64,000 nucleotides of DNA from a candidate division BRC1 bacterium HGW-BRC1-1 (GCA_002842095.1 PHCB01000009.1:133468-197467); one strand, 5' to 3'. Positions 1-10,745 are shown, counted from the stretch's first letter. Translations and numbers: made by a program. The notes: generated by a model not told the origin, from the letters alone.

Positions 1-176
1 CGGATACCCAGCGCCTCGTCCATCTCGTGGATGGGGAAGGGCGAGTAGGCGTCCATGCGCGCGTAACCTTCCAGCCGTGCAGCGCGAGCCGCGGCCGTCA
101 GCGCCGAGGCGTCTTCGAAACGCGCCGCCATGCCGTGGATGGGAGGTCCCACTGGTTTATGTCCGTGAGCGGTCAT
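1..176 (-). CDS. actD: Alternative Complex III subunit ActD, N-terminal part (truncated by window edge)
   Basis: Reverse translation from ATG at 176 gives MTAHGHKPVGPPIHGMAARFEDASALTAAARAARLEGYARMDAYSPFPIHEMDEALGI, typical of ActD/DUF3341; ATGA overlap with the upstream actC stop. Confidence 0.85.
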   Translation of the reverse strand, partial: MTAHGHKPVGPPIHGMAARFEDASALTAAARAARLEGYARMDAYSPFPIHEMDEALGI

Positions 177-1579
177 TTCTCCACCTCCTTCACCCGTGCC
201 TGCGGCAGCAGGGTGCGCAGTTCAAAGATGGATATCATGGGCACCGCCCGCACGAAGAGGAACATGGACGTAAGGAAGAAGCCGATGGTGCCGATGAACA
301 TCGCGATGTCCCAGAAAGTGGGGTAGTACATGCCCCAGCTCGAGGGCAGGTAATCCGCATGGAGGCTGGTGATGACAATGACGAAACGCTCCAGCCACAT
401 GCCGACGTTTATGATGATCGACAGGATGAACAGCGCGAACATGTTCGTGCGCACCCAGCGGAACCACAGCACCTGCACCGAGATCACGTTGCACAGGATG
501 AGCATCCAGTAACTCCAGCCGTACGGCCCCAACATGCGATTGTTAAACACGAGATATTCCTCGTAGCGACTGGCGCTGTACCAGCCGAAGAAAACTTCCA
601 TGGAGTAGCCATACGCCACGCACATGCCCGTGGCCAGCAACACCTTGGCCATGTTCTCCATGTGGCGCAGCGTGACCAGACCCTCCAGGCCGAAATACCA
701 GCGGATCGGGATGGCCAGCGTGATAACCATGGCGAAGCCCGAGAAAATAGCACCGGCCACGAAGTACGGTGGAAACAGTGTGACGTGCCAGCCGGGGATG
801 AGACCCACGGCGAAGTCGTAGCTGACGACCGTATGCACCGACACAACCAGCGGCGTGGCGAGACCCGCCAGCAGCAGCGAGGCCATTTCGTAGCGGTGCC
901 AGTGGCGCGCGCTACCGCGCCAACCCAGCGCCAGCATGCCCGTGAGAAACTTGACCAGCTTGTTCTTCGCGCGGTCGCGCATGGTGCCCAGGTCGGGCAC
1001 CAGCCCCACATACCAAAACACGATTGAAACCGTGGCATAGGTCGACACGGCGAAAACGTCCCACACCAGCGGGCTGCGAAACTGCGGCCACATGCCCGAC
1101 GTGCTCGGGTACGGAAATAGGTAATACGCCATCCACGGGCGGCCCGTGTGCAGCAGCGGGAAAAGGCCCGCGCAACTGACGGCGAAAATTGTCATGGCTT
1201 CCGCAAAGCGGTTGATGCTCATGCGCCATTGCTGACGCAACAGCAGCAGAATGGCGCTGATGAGCGTGCCGGCATGGCCGATGCCCACCCACCAGACGAA
1301 GTTGATGATGGCGAAACCCCAGCCCACCGGCGAGTTGATGCCCCAAATACCCACACCGCGATACAACAACCACACGATGCTGAGCAGCAGCAGGTTCATG
1401 CCGCCAAAGGCGATGAGGAACCCGACCGCCCAACCCATGCGAATGTTTTTAGAGAGCGGGATGCCCGCGATGGTTTCGGTTACACTTTCCATAGTGTAAC
1501 CGGGTGCCATTACGGGGGCGTTTTCGCGATCGTTACCAATGGCGCGTTGTTCAGCTACTTGTTCGGGAGAGAGTGACAT
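173..1579 (-). CDS. actC: Alternative Complex III subunit ActC (NrfD/PsrC-like quinol-interacting membrane protein)
   Basis: 468 aa polytopic NrfD-like protein directly downstream of actB and upstream of actD. Confidence 0.9.
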   Translation of the reverse strand: MSLSPEQVAEQRAIGNDRENAPVMAPGYTMESVTETIAGIPLSKNIRMGWAVGFLIAFGGMNLLLLSIVWLLYRGVGIWGINSPVGWGFAIINFVWWVGIGHAGTLISAILLLLRQQWRMSINRFAEAMTIFAVSCAGLFPLLHTGRPWMAYYLFPYPSTSGMWPQFRSPLVWDVFAVSTYATVSIVFWYVGLVPDLGTMRDRAKNKLVKFLTGMLALGWRGSARHWHRYEMASLLLAGLATPLVVSVHTVVSYDFAVGLIPGWHVTLFPPYFVAGAIFSGFAMVITLAIPIRWYFGLEGLVTLRHMENMAKVLLATGMCVAYGYSMEVFFGWYSASRYEEYLVFNNRMLGPYGWSYWMLILCNVISVQVLWFRWVRTNMFALFILSIIINVGMWLERFVIVITSLHADYLPSSWGMYYPTFWDIAMFIGTIGFFLTSMFLFVRAVPMISIFELRTLLPQARVKEVEK

Positions 1580-1584
1580 GACGC

Positions 1585-4500
1585 TCAGCCCCTCCCTGCA
1601 ACGTGTGATTGAGCGCTTGTGGCAGAGGAGACGCCCGAAGTCATTTCATCGCCATGGGCCGGCGCACCGTGGGGACCTTCACCGTGACTGTTACTCGCGG
1701 GAGCTAAATTCTCTGCCAGCGACGGATGCGGGTTACGCACCGCCGCCATATATGTCGTGCGGGGACGCACGTTCAACTCGGCCAGCATGGCATAGTTCAA
1801 CGGATGCGCTGCGGCCCGTGCGATCTGGCTTTTGCTGTCGTTCAGGTCCCCGAAGACGATGGCATCGGTCGGGCACGATGCCTGACACGCCACCACCACG
1901 TCGCCATCGCGAATCATGCGCCCCTCGTTTTTCGCCTGAATGCGCGCACCGCTGATGCGCTGCACGCAGTACGTGCACTTTTCCATCACGCCGCGCTGAC
2001 GCACCGTAACGTCGGGGTTGCGCACCATCTTCAAGGTCTCTGTGTTCCAATCCTGATACTGCAGGAAGTTGAACCGGCGAACCTTGTACGGGCAGTTGTT
2101 CGCGCAATATCGGGTGCCCACGCAGCGGTTGTAAACCATCGCGTTGAGACCCTCGTCGTCGTGGGTCGTGGCCGCCACGGGGCAGACCATTTCGCACGGC
2201 GCGTTCTCGCAATGCATGCACGGAACCGGCTGGTTGAGAGCGCGGGGATTGTCCGGATCGCCCTCGTAATAGCGGTCGACCCGCAACCAGTGCATCTCGC
2301 GTCCGCGCAGCACCTGGTCGCGACCCACCACGGGGATGTTGTTCTCGCTCTGGCAGGCCGTCACGCAGGCGTTACAGCCGTTGCACAGACTCAGGTCCAG
2401 CGACATGCCCCATTTGTAGCCGTCGTACGCAAATTTGAAATCATGGATACTGATGTCAGCGGTGGCGCCATGCACTTCGCTGGCCGCCGCGAACTTCGGG
2501 TTGGCTTTATACTCCGCCAGCGTCGCCTCGCGCACCAGATCGCGCCCTTCCATCAGGAAGTGGCTTTGCGTGCGCGCCAACTCGTGTTTCTTGCCCGTGC
2601 CCGTGGCCTTGACTCCGGCGACCACATAAGGCGAAGCGAGGGAACGTATCGGATAAACATCCACGCCCACATCGTTGCCCACCTGACCCGCGCGCCGGCG
2701 ACCGAAACCCAGTCGCACCGTCACGCTGTCGGGCGCGTGGCCCGGCGTCAGCATCGCGGGAAGCTCAACCGTGCGACCGCCCACGTCCAGACTCACCACA
2801 TCGCCTTCCTTCACGCCCATACCCTCGGCCGTCTTCGGCGAAAACTCTGCTGCGTTGTCCCACGTCAGGGTCGAACCCGGACGGGGCAACTCCTGCATCC
2901 AGCCGTTGTTGGCGAAACGGCCATCGTACACGGCCGAGTCGGTGCGGAAGATCAATTCCAGCCCGCCGGCCTCGGGCACGCTTACGCGTCCCAGTGCTGC
3001 CGCATCCGCTGTCACCGCGACACCCGCCACTGCGGGCAGGGTCGTGTTTTCGGCAAAACCATTATGCAACGCGCGACGCCACCACGCCTCGAAGTCCGCG
3101 CCTACCACGCCCGCGCCAGCCGTTTTCCAATAGTCGCGCACGAGGTCGTAACCCGTTTTCGCCGGAATGCCGTTCATCAGCGCCATCACTTCCAGCGCGC
3201 TGTGGCCCCCATATAAAGGCGCGATGAGCGGCTGCATCACCGTCACCGTGCCGTCCAGCGCGCGGGCGTCGCCCCACGCTTCCAGCGTGTGCGCCTCGGG
3301 GATGTGCCAGTGGCAATACTCGCTCGTCTCGTCGTTCCAGCCCGAGAGATGCGTCTTCAGCGCCACGCGATCCATGGCCTTCACAAATTCCAATTCCGGC
3401 GGCGCGTTGTACACCGGGTTGCCGCCGAGGATCATCAGCACCTGAACCTTGCCGGCGCTCATGTCATCGGTCAGTTGGCGCAAGGCGGCAAACTGGTCCG
3501 TCGGCTCCGCTTCCAGCGGCTCGCGATATTCCACCGTCGCGCCCGCGTTGCCCAGCGCCGCATTCATGGCATGGGCCAGAGCGTGCAGTGTCGCGGGCGA
3601 TTGCTCGCCGGCCACCACCACGCTGCGTCCGCGTGCGCCCTTCAAATCTTCCACCAGCGCGTTGAACCACGCCTCGGGCACCTGCGCCGGACGGCTCGCC
3701 TCGCCACCCACCGCCACGCCCAAAGCCGCCGCGGCGGCCCGTGCAAACTGTTCCAACACCGACGGCTTCAGCGCCAACCGATGCTCGGCCAGTGTGCCTG
3801 TCGTCGTCGGGTGGCTTTCCACCGCGTACATCCGGTTGGGCGTCACATCGCCGTCGCGCAGCTTGCGTCGCTTGGCGTAGGCCTTGGCGTAATTCAGATG
3901 CCCCGGACCCTCCACCATGAAATCTGCATCCAGCGAGAGAATGACATCGGCCTTTTCAAGCTGCAGCACAGCATCCACCGGTCGCCCAAACGCCGCCATG
4001 GCCCCGGCCCGCGCCGCGTGTCGGCCCGCCGGTTCCCACTGCACCCATTTCGCTGCCGGATACTTGGCGCGGAACACCTTCAACTGGTCTGCCAGCGCGG
4101 GGCTGGTCACGGTCTCCGTGAGGATGCGCACGCCCTCGCCGCCGTTGGCCGCCGACGCCGTCAGCACGTTCGCCAGGTTCTCTGCAAACTCATCGTAGGT
4201 GCGGATGGAACCCAGCCGCGACACCGTGGTCGCCCGGTCGGGATCGTACAGATCCAGCACCTGCGCCGCCAGCATGGCCGTGGCCGCGCCCTGGCTGGCC
4301 GGATGCTCCGGGTTGCCCTCGATCTTCGTCGGGCGGCCCATGTGGCTCTCCACCAACACCGGAAACGCCACGCCACTCAGCAAAACCGCCGTGGCGTAAT
4401 AAAGCGCCTCGCCGGGGATGATGTTCTCGGGCTGCTGCACGTAAGGCAAAATCTTGTTGGCCGACGGACGCGTACACGCCGTGAGCCCCGCCAACCCCAA

Positions 4501-4707
4501 GCTGGCCGCCATCAGCACCATGAACTTGCGGCGGCTTACGGGGTCGATAAACTGCGGCAACTGGCTGGGAAATTCCCGCTCCAGATAATCCTGAAAATCC
4601 GGCGTCTCCGCCAGTTCCTCCAGGCTACGCCAATAACGCCGTCCGCCCACCGACGCCGTGCGACTGCGCGCGGCAACCGGAAGTCCCATGGAGTCTGATC
4701 CGCTCAT
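1585..4707 (-). CDS. actB: Alternative Complex III subunit ActB (fused molybdopterin oxidoreductase-like and 4Fe-4S ferredoxin domains)
   Basis: Fe-S motifs CNGCNACVTAC, CMHCENAPCEMVCP, CVGTRYCANNCP, CTYCVQRI...CQASCP in the C-terminal part; N-terminal SRRKFMVLMAASLGLAGLTAC signal. Start chosen at 4707 because it overlaps the actA stop as ATGA. Confidence 0.9.
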   Translation of the reverse strand: MSGSDSMGLPVAARSRTASVGGRRYWRSLEELAETPDFQDYLEREFPSQLPQFIDPVSRRKFMVLMAASLGLAGLTACTRPSANKILPYVQQPENIIPGEALYYATAVLLSGVAFPVLVESHMGRPTKIEGNPEHPASQGAATAMLAAQVLDLYDPDRATTVSRLGSIRTYDEFAENLANVLTASAANGGEGVRILTETVTSPALADQLKVFRAKYPAAKWVQWEPAGRHAARAGAMAAFGRPVDAVLQLEKADVILSLDADFMVEGPGHLNYAKAYAKRRKLRDGDVTPNRMYAVESHPTTTGTLAEHRLALKPSVLEQFARAAAAALGVAVGGEASRPAQVPEAWFNALVEDLKGARGRSVVVAGEQSPATLHALAHAMNAALGNAGATVEYREPLEAEPTDQFAALRQLTDDMSAGKVQVLMILGGNPVYNAPPELEFVKAMDRVALKTHLSGWNDETSEYCHWHIPEAHTLEAWGDARALDGTVTVMQPLIAPLYGGHSALEVMALMNGIPAKTGYDLVRDYWKTAGAGVVGADFEAWWRRALHNGFAENTTLPAVAGVAVTADAAALGRVSVPEAGGLELIFRTDSAVYDGRFANNGWMQELPRPGSTLTWDNAAEFSPKTAEGMGVKEGDVVSLDVGGRTVELPAMLTPGHAPDSVTVRLGFGRRRAGQVGNDVGVDVYPIRSLASPYVVAGVKATGTGKKHELARTQSHFLMEGRDLVREATLAEYKANPKFAAASEVHGATADISIHDFKFAYDGYKWGMSLDLSLCNGCNACVTACQSENNIPVVGRDQVLRGREMHWLRVDRYYEGDPDNPRALNQPVPCMHCENAPCEMVCPVAATTHDDEGLNAMVYNRCVGTRYCANNCPYKVRRFNFLQYQDWNTETLKMVRNPDVTVRQRGVMEKCTYCVQRISGARIQAKNEGRMIRDGDVVVACQASCPTDAIVFGDLNDSKSQIARAAAHPLNYAMLAELNVRPRTTYMAAVRNPHPSLAENLAPASNSHGEGPHGAPAHGDEMTSGVSSATSAQSHVAGRG

Positions 4708-5387
4708 CGGTGGCATGTTGTACAGGTCACCTTGCTCTGAATATCGTATTCTTCCACCAACTGGGCGCCCAGCGCCTTCTGGTCCACCGCCGTCCACGCC
4801 ATGTTAAACACCTCGTCCTTCGGCCTCACGAAACGCTCCGGCTCGCGGTGGCACTCCAGGCACCACGACATCTGCAACGTCTCGTTCTGGAACATCAGCC
4901 TCATGTCATCCACCTGACCGTGACACGAAGCGCAGCCGACGCCCTTGTTTATGTGCGCGCTGTGATTGAAATAAGCGTAATCAGCCAGACGGTGCACCTT
5001 CTGCCACTCGATGCTCTCGCCCGTGCGGTAACTCTCGCGCACCGGCTCCAGCACCCCGGCCTCGGTCCAAACCTGACTGTGACACGTCATGCAGACGTGC
5101 GTGGGCGGGATGCCGGCATAGGCCGACGTCTCAACATTAAAATGGCAGAAGCGGCAATCGATCCCCAGCCCCGCCACGTGATGCTCGTGGGAAAACGGCA
5201 CCGGCTGGCTGCGCACCACATTCTGATTGGTGTAATAAGGCGACCGATAAAACAACGCCCCCACCGCACCCGCGCCCGCCAACGTAAAGACGCCGATGAT
5301 GATCGACATCCTTGCCAGTGAATTTGCGCTTTTGGAAAAAAGCTGAGTCACGAACCTCTTCCCGCCGTCTTCGAAATGAACTGCCAT
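4704..5387 (-). CDS. actA: Alternative Complex III subunit ActA (pentaheme cytochrome c)
   Basis: Five CxxCH motifs (CRFCH, CMTCH, CASCH, CLECH, CTTCH) plus an N-terminal TM helix; first gene of the act cluster. Confidence 0.92.
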   Translation of the reverse strand: MAVHFEDGGKRFVTQLFSKSANSLARMSIIIGVFTLAGAGAVGALFYRSPYYTNQNVVRSQPVPFSHEHHVAGLGIDCRFCHFNVETSAYAGIPPTHVCMTCHSQVWTEAGVLEPVRESYRTGESIEWQKVHRLADYAYFNHSAHINKGVGCASCHGQVDDMRLMFQNETLQMSWCLECHREPERFVRPKDEVFNMAWTAVDQKALGAQLVEEYDIQSKVTCTTCHR

Positions 5388-6036
5388 GCCACGCTGCCCG
5401 GGCTATGCAATAACCCGCGCAGCAAAACTCTTTAAACCGATGATTGGAACAGATGCTTAAATCAAGACCGTTTTGGTGCTCTTCCTCGATGCACACGCCC
5501 CATAGGGCTGCAAAGTGGAAGCTATTCACGAACCTTTAACACACAAACATCAAGACCGAAAAGCATGTCCCGAAAGACTTTATCACTGCAACTAACGCCC
5601 CAACGAACGCTTGAGAGTGGCAACCTTGGCGAAACAAAACCGCGTTTGTCCAGTATCAAATGCGCCACCCACCACTTTTTTCGCACCAATTGAGCCACCA
5701 CCGGCGCAAACCAGCCACTTACGGCGCAAATGCACCAGCAAGGTTCGTCCACAGATGGCGCAGATGAACGCAGATAGACTGCGGAGCAGGCAAGGGAAGT
5801 AACCCGGGGTGCAGGAAGCGCAGCGACCGGAACCCTGGGTAACCCGCCAATCACGTCCCGTCCCGGAGGACCGGCGGAACCAAAAGGTGCAATATTCCAC
5901 ACCCCCAAACCCTTTTTTCTCGACTCACGCGACAACCCTCCCCCCACATAAGCGACGACGAAGAGGCAACGTGCTGCGTGAATTATCGCCTCCCATTGCC
6001 CGATTGATGTTCAGCAAGGAAACCGCGTAGAGTCCC

Positions 6037-7278
6037 ATGGCAAACAATCTTAAAACGACCTTCGCCCCGCGCAATGTCTGCGTGGTGGGTTTGGGCTACA
6101 TTGGCCTCCCGACAGCGGCCATTCTCGCGTCGCGTGGTCACCATGTTACCGGAGTCGATGCCAACAGCGCTGTGGTCGACACCATCAACGCCGGTGGGGT
6201 TCACATCGTGGAACCCGATCTGGACCTGCTGGTCAAAACCGGCGTTCAATCGGGTCGCCTGAAAGCCTCCATGACTCCCGTCGCTTCCGATGTTTTCATC
6301 CTTTGCGTTCCCACGCCATTCCATCCGGAATCGAACCAGCCGAACATCGACTACGTGCGTGCAGCCGCCGAGTCCATCGCACCCCACGTGCGCCCGGGCA
6401 ATCTGGTCATTCTCGAATCGACATCGCCGCCAGGCACGACACTCGATGTGGTGGGGGGCGCGCTGCAAGCCGCGGGCCACAAGGCCGGACAGGATTACCA
6501 CCTCGCCCACTGCCCCGAGCGTGTGCTGCCCGGTGCCATCCTTCGCGAATGCGTGGAAAACGACCGGGTGATCGGTGGCGCCACGCCTGCATGCTCGGCA
6601 GCCGCCGCGGAATTTTATGCGACATTCGTCAACGGCGACATCGTGCTGACGGATTGCAAAACCGCCGAGACCGTGAAGCTGGTCGAGAACGCCAGCCGCG
6701 ACGCCCAGATCGCTTTTGCCAATGAACTGTCGCTGATTTGCGACCGCCTCAACCTGGACGTGTGGGAAGTAATCCGACTCGCGAACCGTCATCCCCGGGT
6801 GAACATCCTCCAGCCGGGGCCGGGAGTGGGCGGCCACTGCATCGCTGTCGATCCGTGGTTTCTCGTCGCCGCGGCACCCGACGCCACCGCTTTCATGCGC
6901 GCCACCCGCGAGCGCAACAATGCCATGCCCGCCGAAACGGCAACCCGCATCGCCCGCGCCGCCCACCAAACCGGGGCGAAGACCGTGGCCCTTCTCGGGA
7001 TGGCGTACAAAAACGACATAGACGATTTCCGCGAAAGCCCATCCGTGGCTGTCCACAAACATGTGCTCGAGCAACTGCCCGATGTGAAGGTGTGGGCATG
7101 TGACCCCTACGTGCATGCCATGCCGGGCGTGGAACTGAAATCCTTCGAAGAGTGCCTCGCCCATGCCGATCTGCTGGCGCTGTTAGTGGCCCATCGACCC
7201 TTTCGTTTCTACGACTGGTCCCAACTGCGACCCGATCAAACGTTGATCGATTTCAAGGGCGTGCTGCAAACCGGCTAA
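6037..7278 (+). CDS. wecC: UDP-glucose/GDP-mannose dehydrogenase family, UDP-N-acetyl-D-mannosaminuronate dehydrogenase-like
   Basis: VCVVGLGYIGLPTAAILASRGHHVTGVD Rossmann motif; HCPERVLPG and PGPGVGGHCIAVDPWFL family motifs. Confidence 0.88.
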   Translation: MANNLKTTFAPRNVCVVGLGYIGLPTAAILASRGHHVTGVDANSAVVDTINAGGVHIVEPDLDLLVKTGVQSGRLKASMTPVASDVFILCVPTPFHPESNQPNIDYVRAAAESIAPHVRPGNLVILESTSPPGTTLDVVGGALQAAGHKAGQDYHLAHCPERVLPGAILRECVENDRVIGGATPACSAAAAEFYATFVNGDIVLTDCKTAETVKLVENASRDAQIAFANELSLICDRLNLDVWEVIRLANRHPRVNILQPGPGVGGHCIAVDPWFLVAAAPDATAFMRATRERNNAMPAETATRIARAAHQTGAKTVALLGMAYKNDIDDFRESPSVAVHKHVLEQLPDVKVWACDPYVHAMPGVELKSFEECLAHADLLALLVAHRPFRFYDWSQLRPDQTLIDFKGVLQTG

Positions 7279-7420
7279 AGCGTTTTCGATTCAAATGATT
7301 ACAGACTCGTGGTGCGCTGGGATGTCGAATTGTGACCGCCCTTCCCTGATGTCGGTGGCCATCACGGCAGCGCACGGGTGCCTGATGCTACCGCCTCCCA
7401 CTTGCCCACTTGCTGACGGC

Positions 7421-7474
7421 GTGCAACCGGTGTGCAACCGGTGTGCAAGCGGTGTGCAAGCGGTGCAAGCGGCG
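7421..7474. repeat. 11-nt tandem repeat GTGCAACCGGT, about four copies (family R3, copy a)
   Basis: gtgcaaccggtgtgcaaccggtgtgcaagcggtgtgcaagcggt. Confidence 0.85.
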
Positions 7475-7621
7475 CGCAATTGGCAAGCCGTTATCCACAC
7501 AGAGGTCTGCCTCAGGCCTCCACGCAGCCTCCAGTTTGCCCTGCACGCACAGTCGCCCCGAACCGAATGCTCCAACTATTTCGAGATTGCAGGAGATGTT
7601 AACACTTACGTCAAAATCGCT

Positions 7622-8824
7622 CTAAGGGCGCTCATCCGCTTTGGCGTTTTTCTTTTCCAACGCAGCATTGAGCGCATCGAGCACCGCATCCACCCGCGCC
7701 TCCCACGATGCATCGGCCACGGCCGCCTGCTGCACCTCCGGCACCGGTGGGTCCGCGAGCACCGCATCGATGGCTGATTCAAAACCATCCGCACCCAGCA
7801 CCAGGGAGACATTAGCCGCGAAGGGCCGCATGGCCGGTAAGTCCGTGGAAACCACCGGCAACCCCGCCGCCAGATACTCCCGCAACTTGATGGGGTTAAG
7901 GTCGCGCGTGAGGTCGTTCACCAGAAATGGAATAAGGGCGACATCCAACCCCTTCAGATAACCGGGAAGCTCTTCGTATTTCTTCGGCCCAAGATAATGG
8001 ATGTTGGGCTCGGCGACAAGACAACTGATGTCGGTTTGCGGGCGACCAAAAAGAACAATCTGAAAATCTCGCCGCGCCCGTGCCAAAGTCACAAGGAGTT
8101 GAAGATCAACCGAATCATGCGGAATGCTTCCCATAAAGCCAATGCGCGGTTTTGGAAGATGCCCCATGTCAGCAGGGACCACGGTTTCTTCGCGACGAGC
8201 CGCCGCGAAGTGTTCGATATCAACGCCGTGCGGAGAAAAAATAATGTCTTCGCGAAGGGCGGAACGATCATTCACCAAAGTCTGAGCCGTAGCAAAAACG
8301 ACATCGGCCCGTTTCAATGCCTCGGCTTCCAAGTCCCTCATTGCTGACTGTTCAACATCCGCGAAAGCCGCGTAATTGTCCACAATGTAGTAGGCCGCCA
8401 CACTCTCGCCCAACCTGCCTTGCAGCCGAATCCCCGTGGGCATGAAGTAAAGATAGACGGGTGACTTCATCTTTAACGCCTTGAGATGACGCCGCAGATA
8501 CCAGGGCACCAGAACCTTGTTTATGGCTGCCGCCACCTTCAATTTCGGGAAGGGCAAGTAAATCGGTGCCACACAATGCAGACCAGGAAGTGGCGCTGTT
8601 CTGCCACCGGCAAACTTACGCAACACACGCCAGGCTTTGTTGAAATCTCGTGCACCCTCACTCCCGAATGACCGCATGCTGATGTTCTCAACATATAAAA
8701 CACGGCTACCGCGCGAAAGTAACTGCCGGACAATATGATGCTTGGAGGTTTGGTTTCCGCTTTCCCATTTCTCCGAGGCAACGACCACAAAATCTCGTTG
8801 GTCTGTAGTGATATTAGCGCACAT
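7622..8824 (-). CDS. glycosyltransferase (GT4-like)
   Basis: Contains PRIGFMGSIPHDSVDLQLL and NPIKLREYLAAGLPVVSTDLPAMRPFA. Start set at MCANITTDQRD (8824); the longer ORF would run into the divergent methyltransferase. Confidence 0.8.
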   Translation of the reverse strand: MCANITTDQRDFVVVASEKWESGNQTSKHHIVRQLLSRGSRVLYVENISMRSFGSEGARDFNKAWRVLRKFAGGRTAPLPGLHCVAPIYLPFPKLKVAAAINKVLVPWYLRRHLKALKMKSPVYLYFMPTGIRLQGRLGESVAAYYIVDNYAAFADVEQSAMRDLEAEALKRADVVFATAQTLVNDRSALREDIIFSPHGVDIEHFAAARREETVVPADMGHLPKPRIGFMGSIPHDSVDLQLLVTLARARRDFQIVLFGRPQTDISCLVAEPNIHYLGPKKYEELPGYLKGLDVALIPFLVNDLTRDLNPIKLREYLAAGLPVVSTDLPAMRPFAANVSLVLGADGFESAIDAVLADPPVPEVQQAAVADASWEARVDAVLDALNAALEKKNAKADERP

Positions 8825-8939
8825 GGCTTCGCACCTCAATGCCACATCAGATTTCTGTCCATAAGAATTCGTTCCGTTTTTCCTCATGACCCCATTTGGG
8901 GTTGAGTTCCTGCACCTGATCGCCACTTTCGGCTCCATC

Positions 8940-9842
8940 ATGAAGGATGGAAACCAACTGCAAACCTCCGCGCTGACCGATGTTGCCACTTTTTGGTCAA
9001 CCCATCCCTGCAACTCCGCGCTGAGTTCTGAGGCTGACCGTCGGGACTACTTCCTCGACATAGAGCAACAACGCTACAAGGCCGAACCACATATTCCTTC
9101 AGTCGCCCGCTTCGACGAATTTTCGGACCGCGATGTTCTGGAGATTGGCTGCGGTGTGGCAACAGACGGACGCCGTTTCGCCGCCTGTGCTGCAAACTAT
9201 GTGGGGATCAATCTCGACGAAGGGAGCACCGCCCTCGCCCGCGAAGCATTTGCCGTGTTCGGCCTCTCCGCCACGGTTGAACAAATGAACGCAGAGCAGA
9301 TGAGTTTCCCCGACGAATCCTTCGACCACGTATATTCTTTCGGCGTCATCCACCACAGCCCCGACCCACCCGCCATTGTTAACCAGATGATGCGAGTACT
9401 GCGTCCGGGAGGCAGCTTTACCGTGATGCTTTATAATCGCACCTCGATAAACTACCTCTTCGAAATCATGTTCCTGCGAAAGATGTTACGCCACGCTCTT
9501 CGTCCCGACATCGCCCCGCGATTACTGGCGAAACTAACAGGTTTGGATCCTGCGATCCTTCAACGCCATCGCGAGATATTACTCGAAGGAAACATGACCC
9601 ATGATCGCTGGGTTTCCATAAACACAGACGGGCCGGATTGCCCGTTAGCCCGGGTGTATAATGCGAGAGAAGCTCTGGCGCTGTTCTCTCATGCTGGTTT
9701 TGCCGACCTTCAGACCTACGTGCGATTCTTCGACGCACGCCATTACGGGCGCATGCAACGCATGTTCCCTGCATCTCTGATTCGATTCCTCGGCAACCAC
9801 TGGGGCTGGCACCGTATGGTGGAAGGACGCAAACCGCTTTGA
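8940..9842 (+). CDS. class I SAM-dependent methyltransferase
   Basis: DVLEIGCGVATDGRRFA motif I, FDHVYSFGVIHHSPDPPAIVNQMMRVLRPGGSFTVMLYN. An earlier in-frame start at 8886 is possible. Confidence 0.8.
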   Translation: MKDGNQLQTSALTDVATFWSTHPCNSALSSEADRRDYFLDIEQQRYKAEPHIPSVARFDEFSDRDVLEIGCGVATDGRRFAACAANYVGINLDEGSTALAREAFAVFGLSATVEQMNAEQMSFPDESFDHVYSFGVIHHSPDPPAIVNQMMRVLRPGGSFTVMLYNRTSINYLFEIMFLRKMLRHALRPDIAPRLLAKLTGLDPAILQRHREILLEGNMTHDRWVSINTDGPDCPLARVYNAREALALFSHAGFADLQTYVRFFDARHYGRMQRMFPASLIRFLGNHWGWHRMVEGRKPL

Positions 9843-10678
9843 CAGAGCAAGGTGCCTCTCCCCCCCACTACCGCGAGGCTTTACAGATTGCGTTGGGCGA
9901 GGTGGATCTGGCGCGGCGGTTTTATTTTTTCGAGGACATTGCTTCCACCAGTGATTTTGCGCGCGACCTTATTGCCCGCGCCGGGGGGGCGCGAGCCGCC
10001 GCCGATCTGCATGGCACCGTGGTGGTGGCGGATCATCAGTCGGCCGGACGCGGGCGCTTCAACCGCGCATGGCTGGCGCCGCCGGGGACGGCGCTGCTGT
10101 TCACGCTCATTCTCGATCGCGCCCAGGTGCCCGCGCCGCCGCTGCTGACCCTCGCCCTGCCCGTGGCCGCCGCCGAGGCCATCACCCGCGTCACCGGCCT
10201 GGCCGCGCGCATCAAGTTTCCCAACGACATCCTCATCCACGAACGCAAAACGGCGGGCATCCTTCTGGAGCAACCGCCCGGCTCGGGCGTATTGCTGGCG
10301 GGCATCGGCGTGAACGTCCACCAGACCGCCGACCAACTGCCGCCCCCCAGCCACGTGCCGCCCACATCGCTGGAGTTGGAACTGCAACACGCGGGCGCGG
10401 GATCCGTCCAGCGCCCCACGCTGCTGGCCGCGATTCTCCAGCGCCTTGGCACCCTGCTCGCCACACCCGATGCCGCCGTCGATCTGCCCCGTCGCATGAA
10501 CCAACTGTGCGACACCCTCGGCCGCCACGTGGAGGTAACCACCCCCGACGGCATCCTGCGCGGCGTGGCCCTGTCCATCACCCCCGACGGCGCGCTGATG
10601 GTCCGCACCGACGCCGGCATGCAACGCCCCATCTACAGCGGCGACATAAAACAACTGACCGCCCACCACCCCGGGTGA
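9839..10678 (+). CDS. birA: biotin--[acetyl-CoA-carboxylase] ligase
   Basis: DHQSAGRGRFNRAWLAPPGTALLFT and KFPNDILIHERKTAGILLE motifs; TTG start overlaps the preceding stop. Confidence 0.88.
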   Translation: MTEQGASPPHYREALQIALGEVDLARRFYFFEDIASTSDFARDLIARAGGARAAADLHGTVVVADHQSAGRGRFNRAWLAPPGTALLFTLILDRAQVPAPPLLTLALPVAAAEAITRVTGLAARIKFPNDILIHERKTAGILLEQPPGSGVLLAGIGVNVHQTADQLPPPSHVPPTSLELELQHAGAGSVQRPTLLAAILQRLGTLLATPDAAVDLPRRMNQLCDTLGRHVEVTTPDGILRGVALSITPDGALMVRTDAGMQRPIYSGDIKQLTAHHPG

Positions 10679-10745
10679 AGCAGGCTTTTTACCTGCCTCC
10701 CCTCTTCTGCTTTTCTTTGCGCGCTTTGCGTCTTTGCATCAAAGT

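Noticed and set aside
77-1027. Long antisense ORFs over the act operon, era, nrdJ, SSS symporter and others
   Set aside because: Shadow ORFs expected in high-GC DNA; low-complexity His/Arg/Gln-rich translations without recognisable domains, opposite to strongly supported genes.
5522-5947. ORFs in the actA-wecC gap
   Set aside because: Translations match repeat-derived spurious peptides (FICAICG from cgcagat repeats); no domain support.
7421-7474. CRISPR-like array
   Set aside because: The unit is 11 nt, contiguous and without spacers; no cas genes in the window.
7491-7499. Replication origin signalled by TTATCCACA
   Set aside because: A single perfect DnaA box is expected by chance about once in a window this size; no dnaA/dnaN, AT-rich DUE or box cluster nearby.
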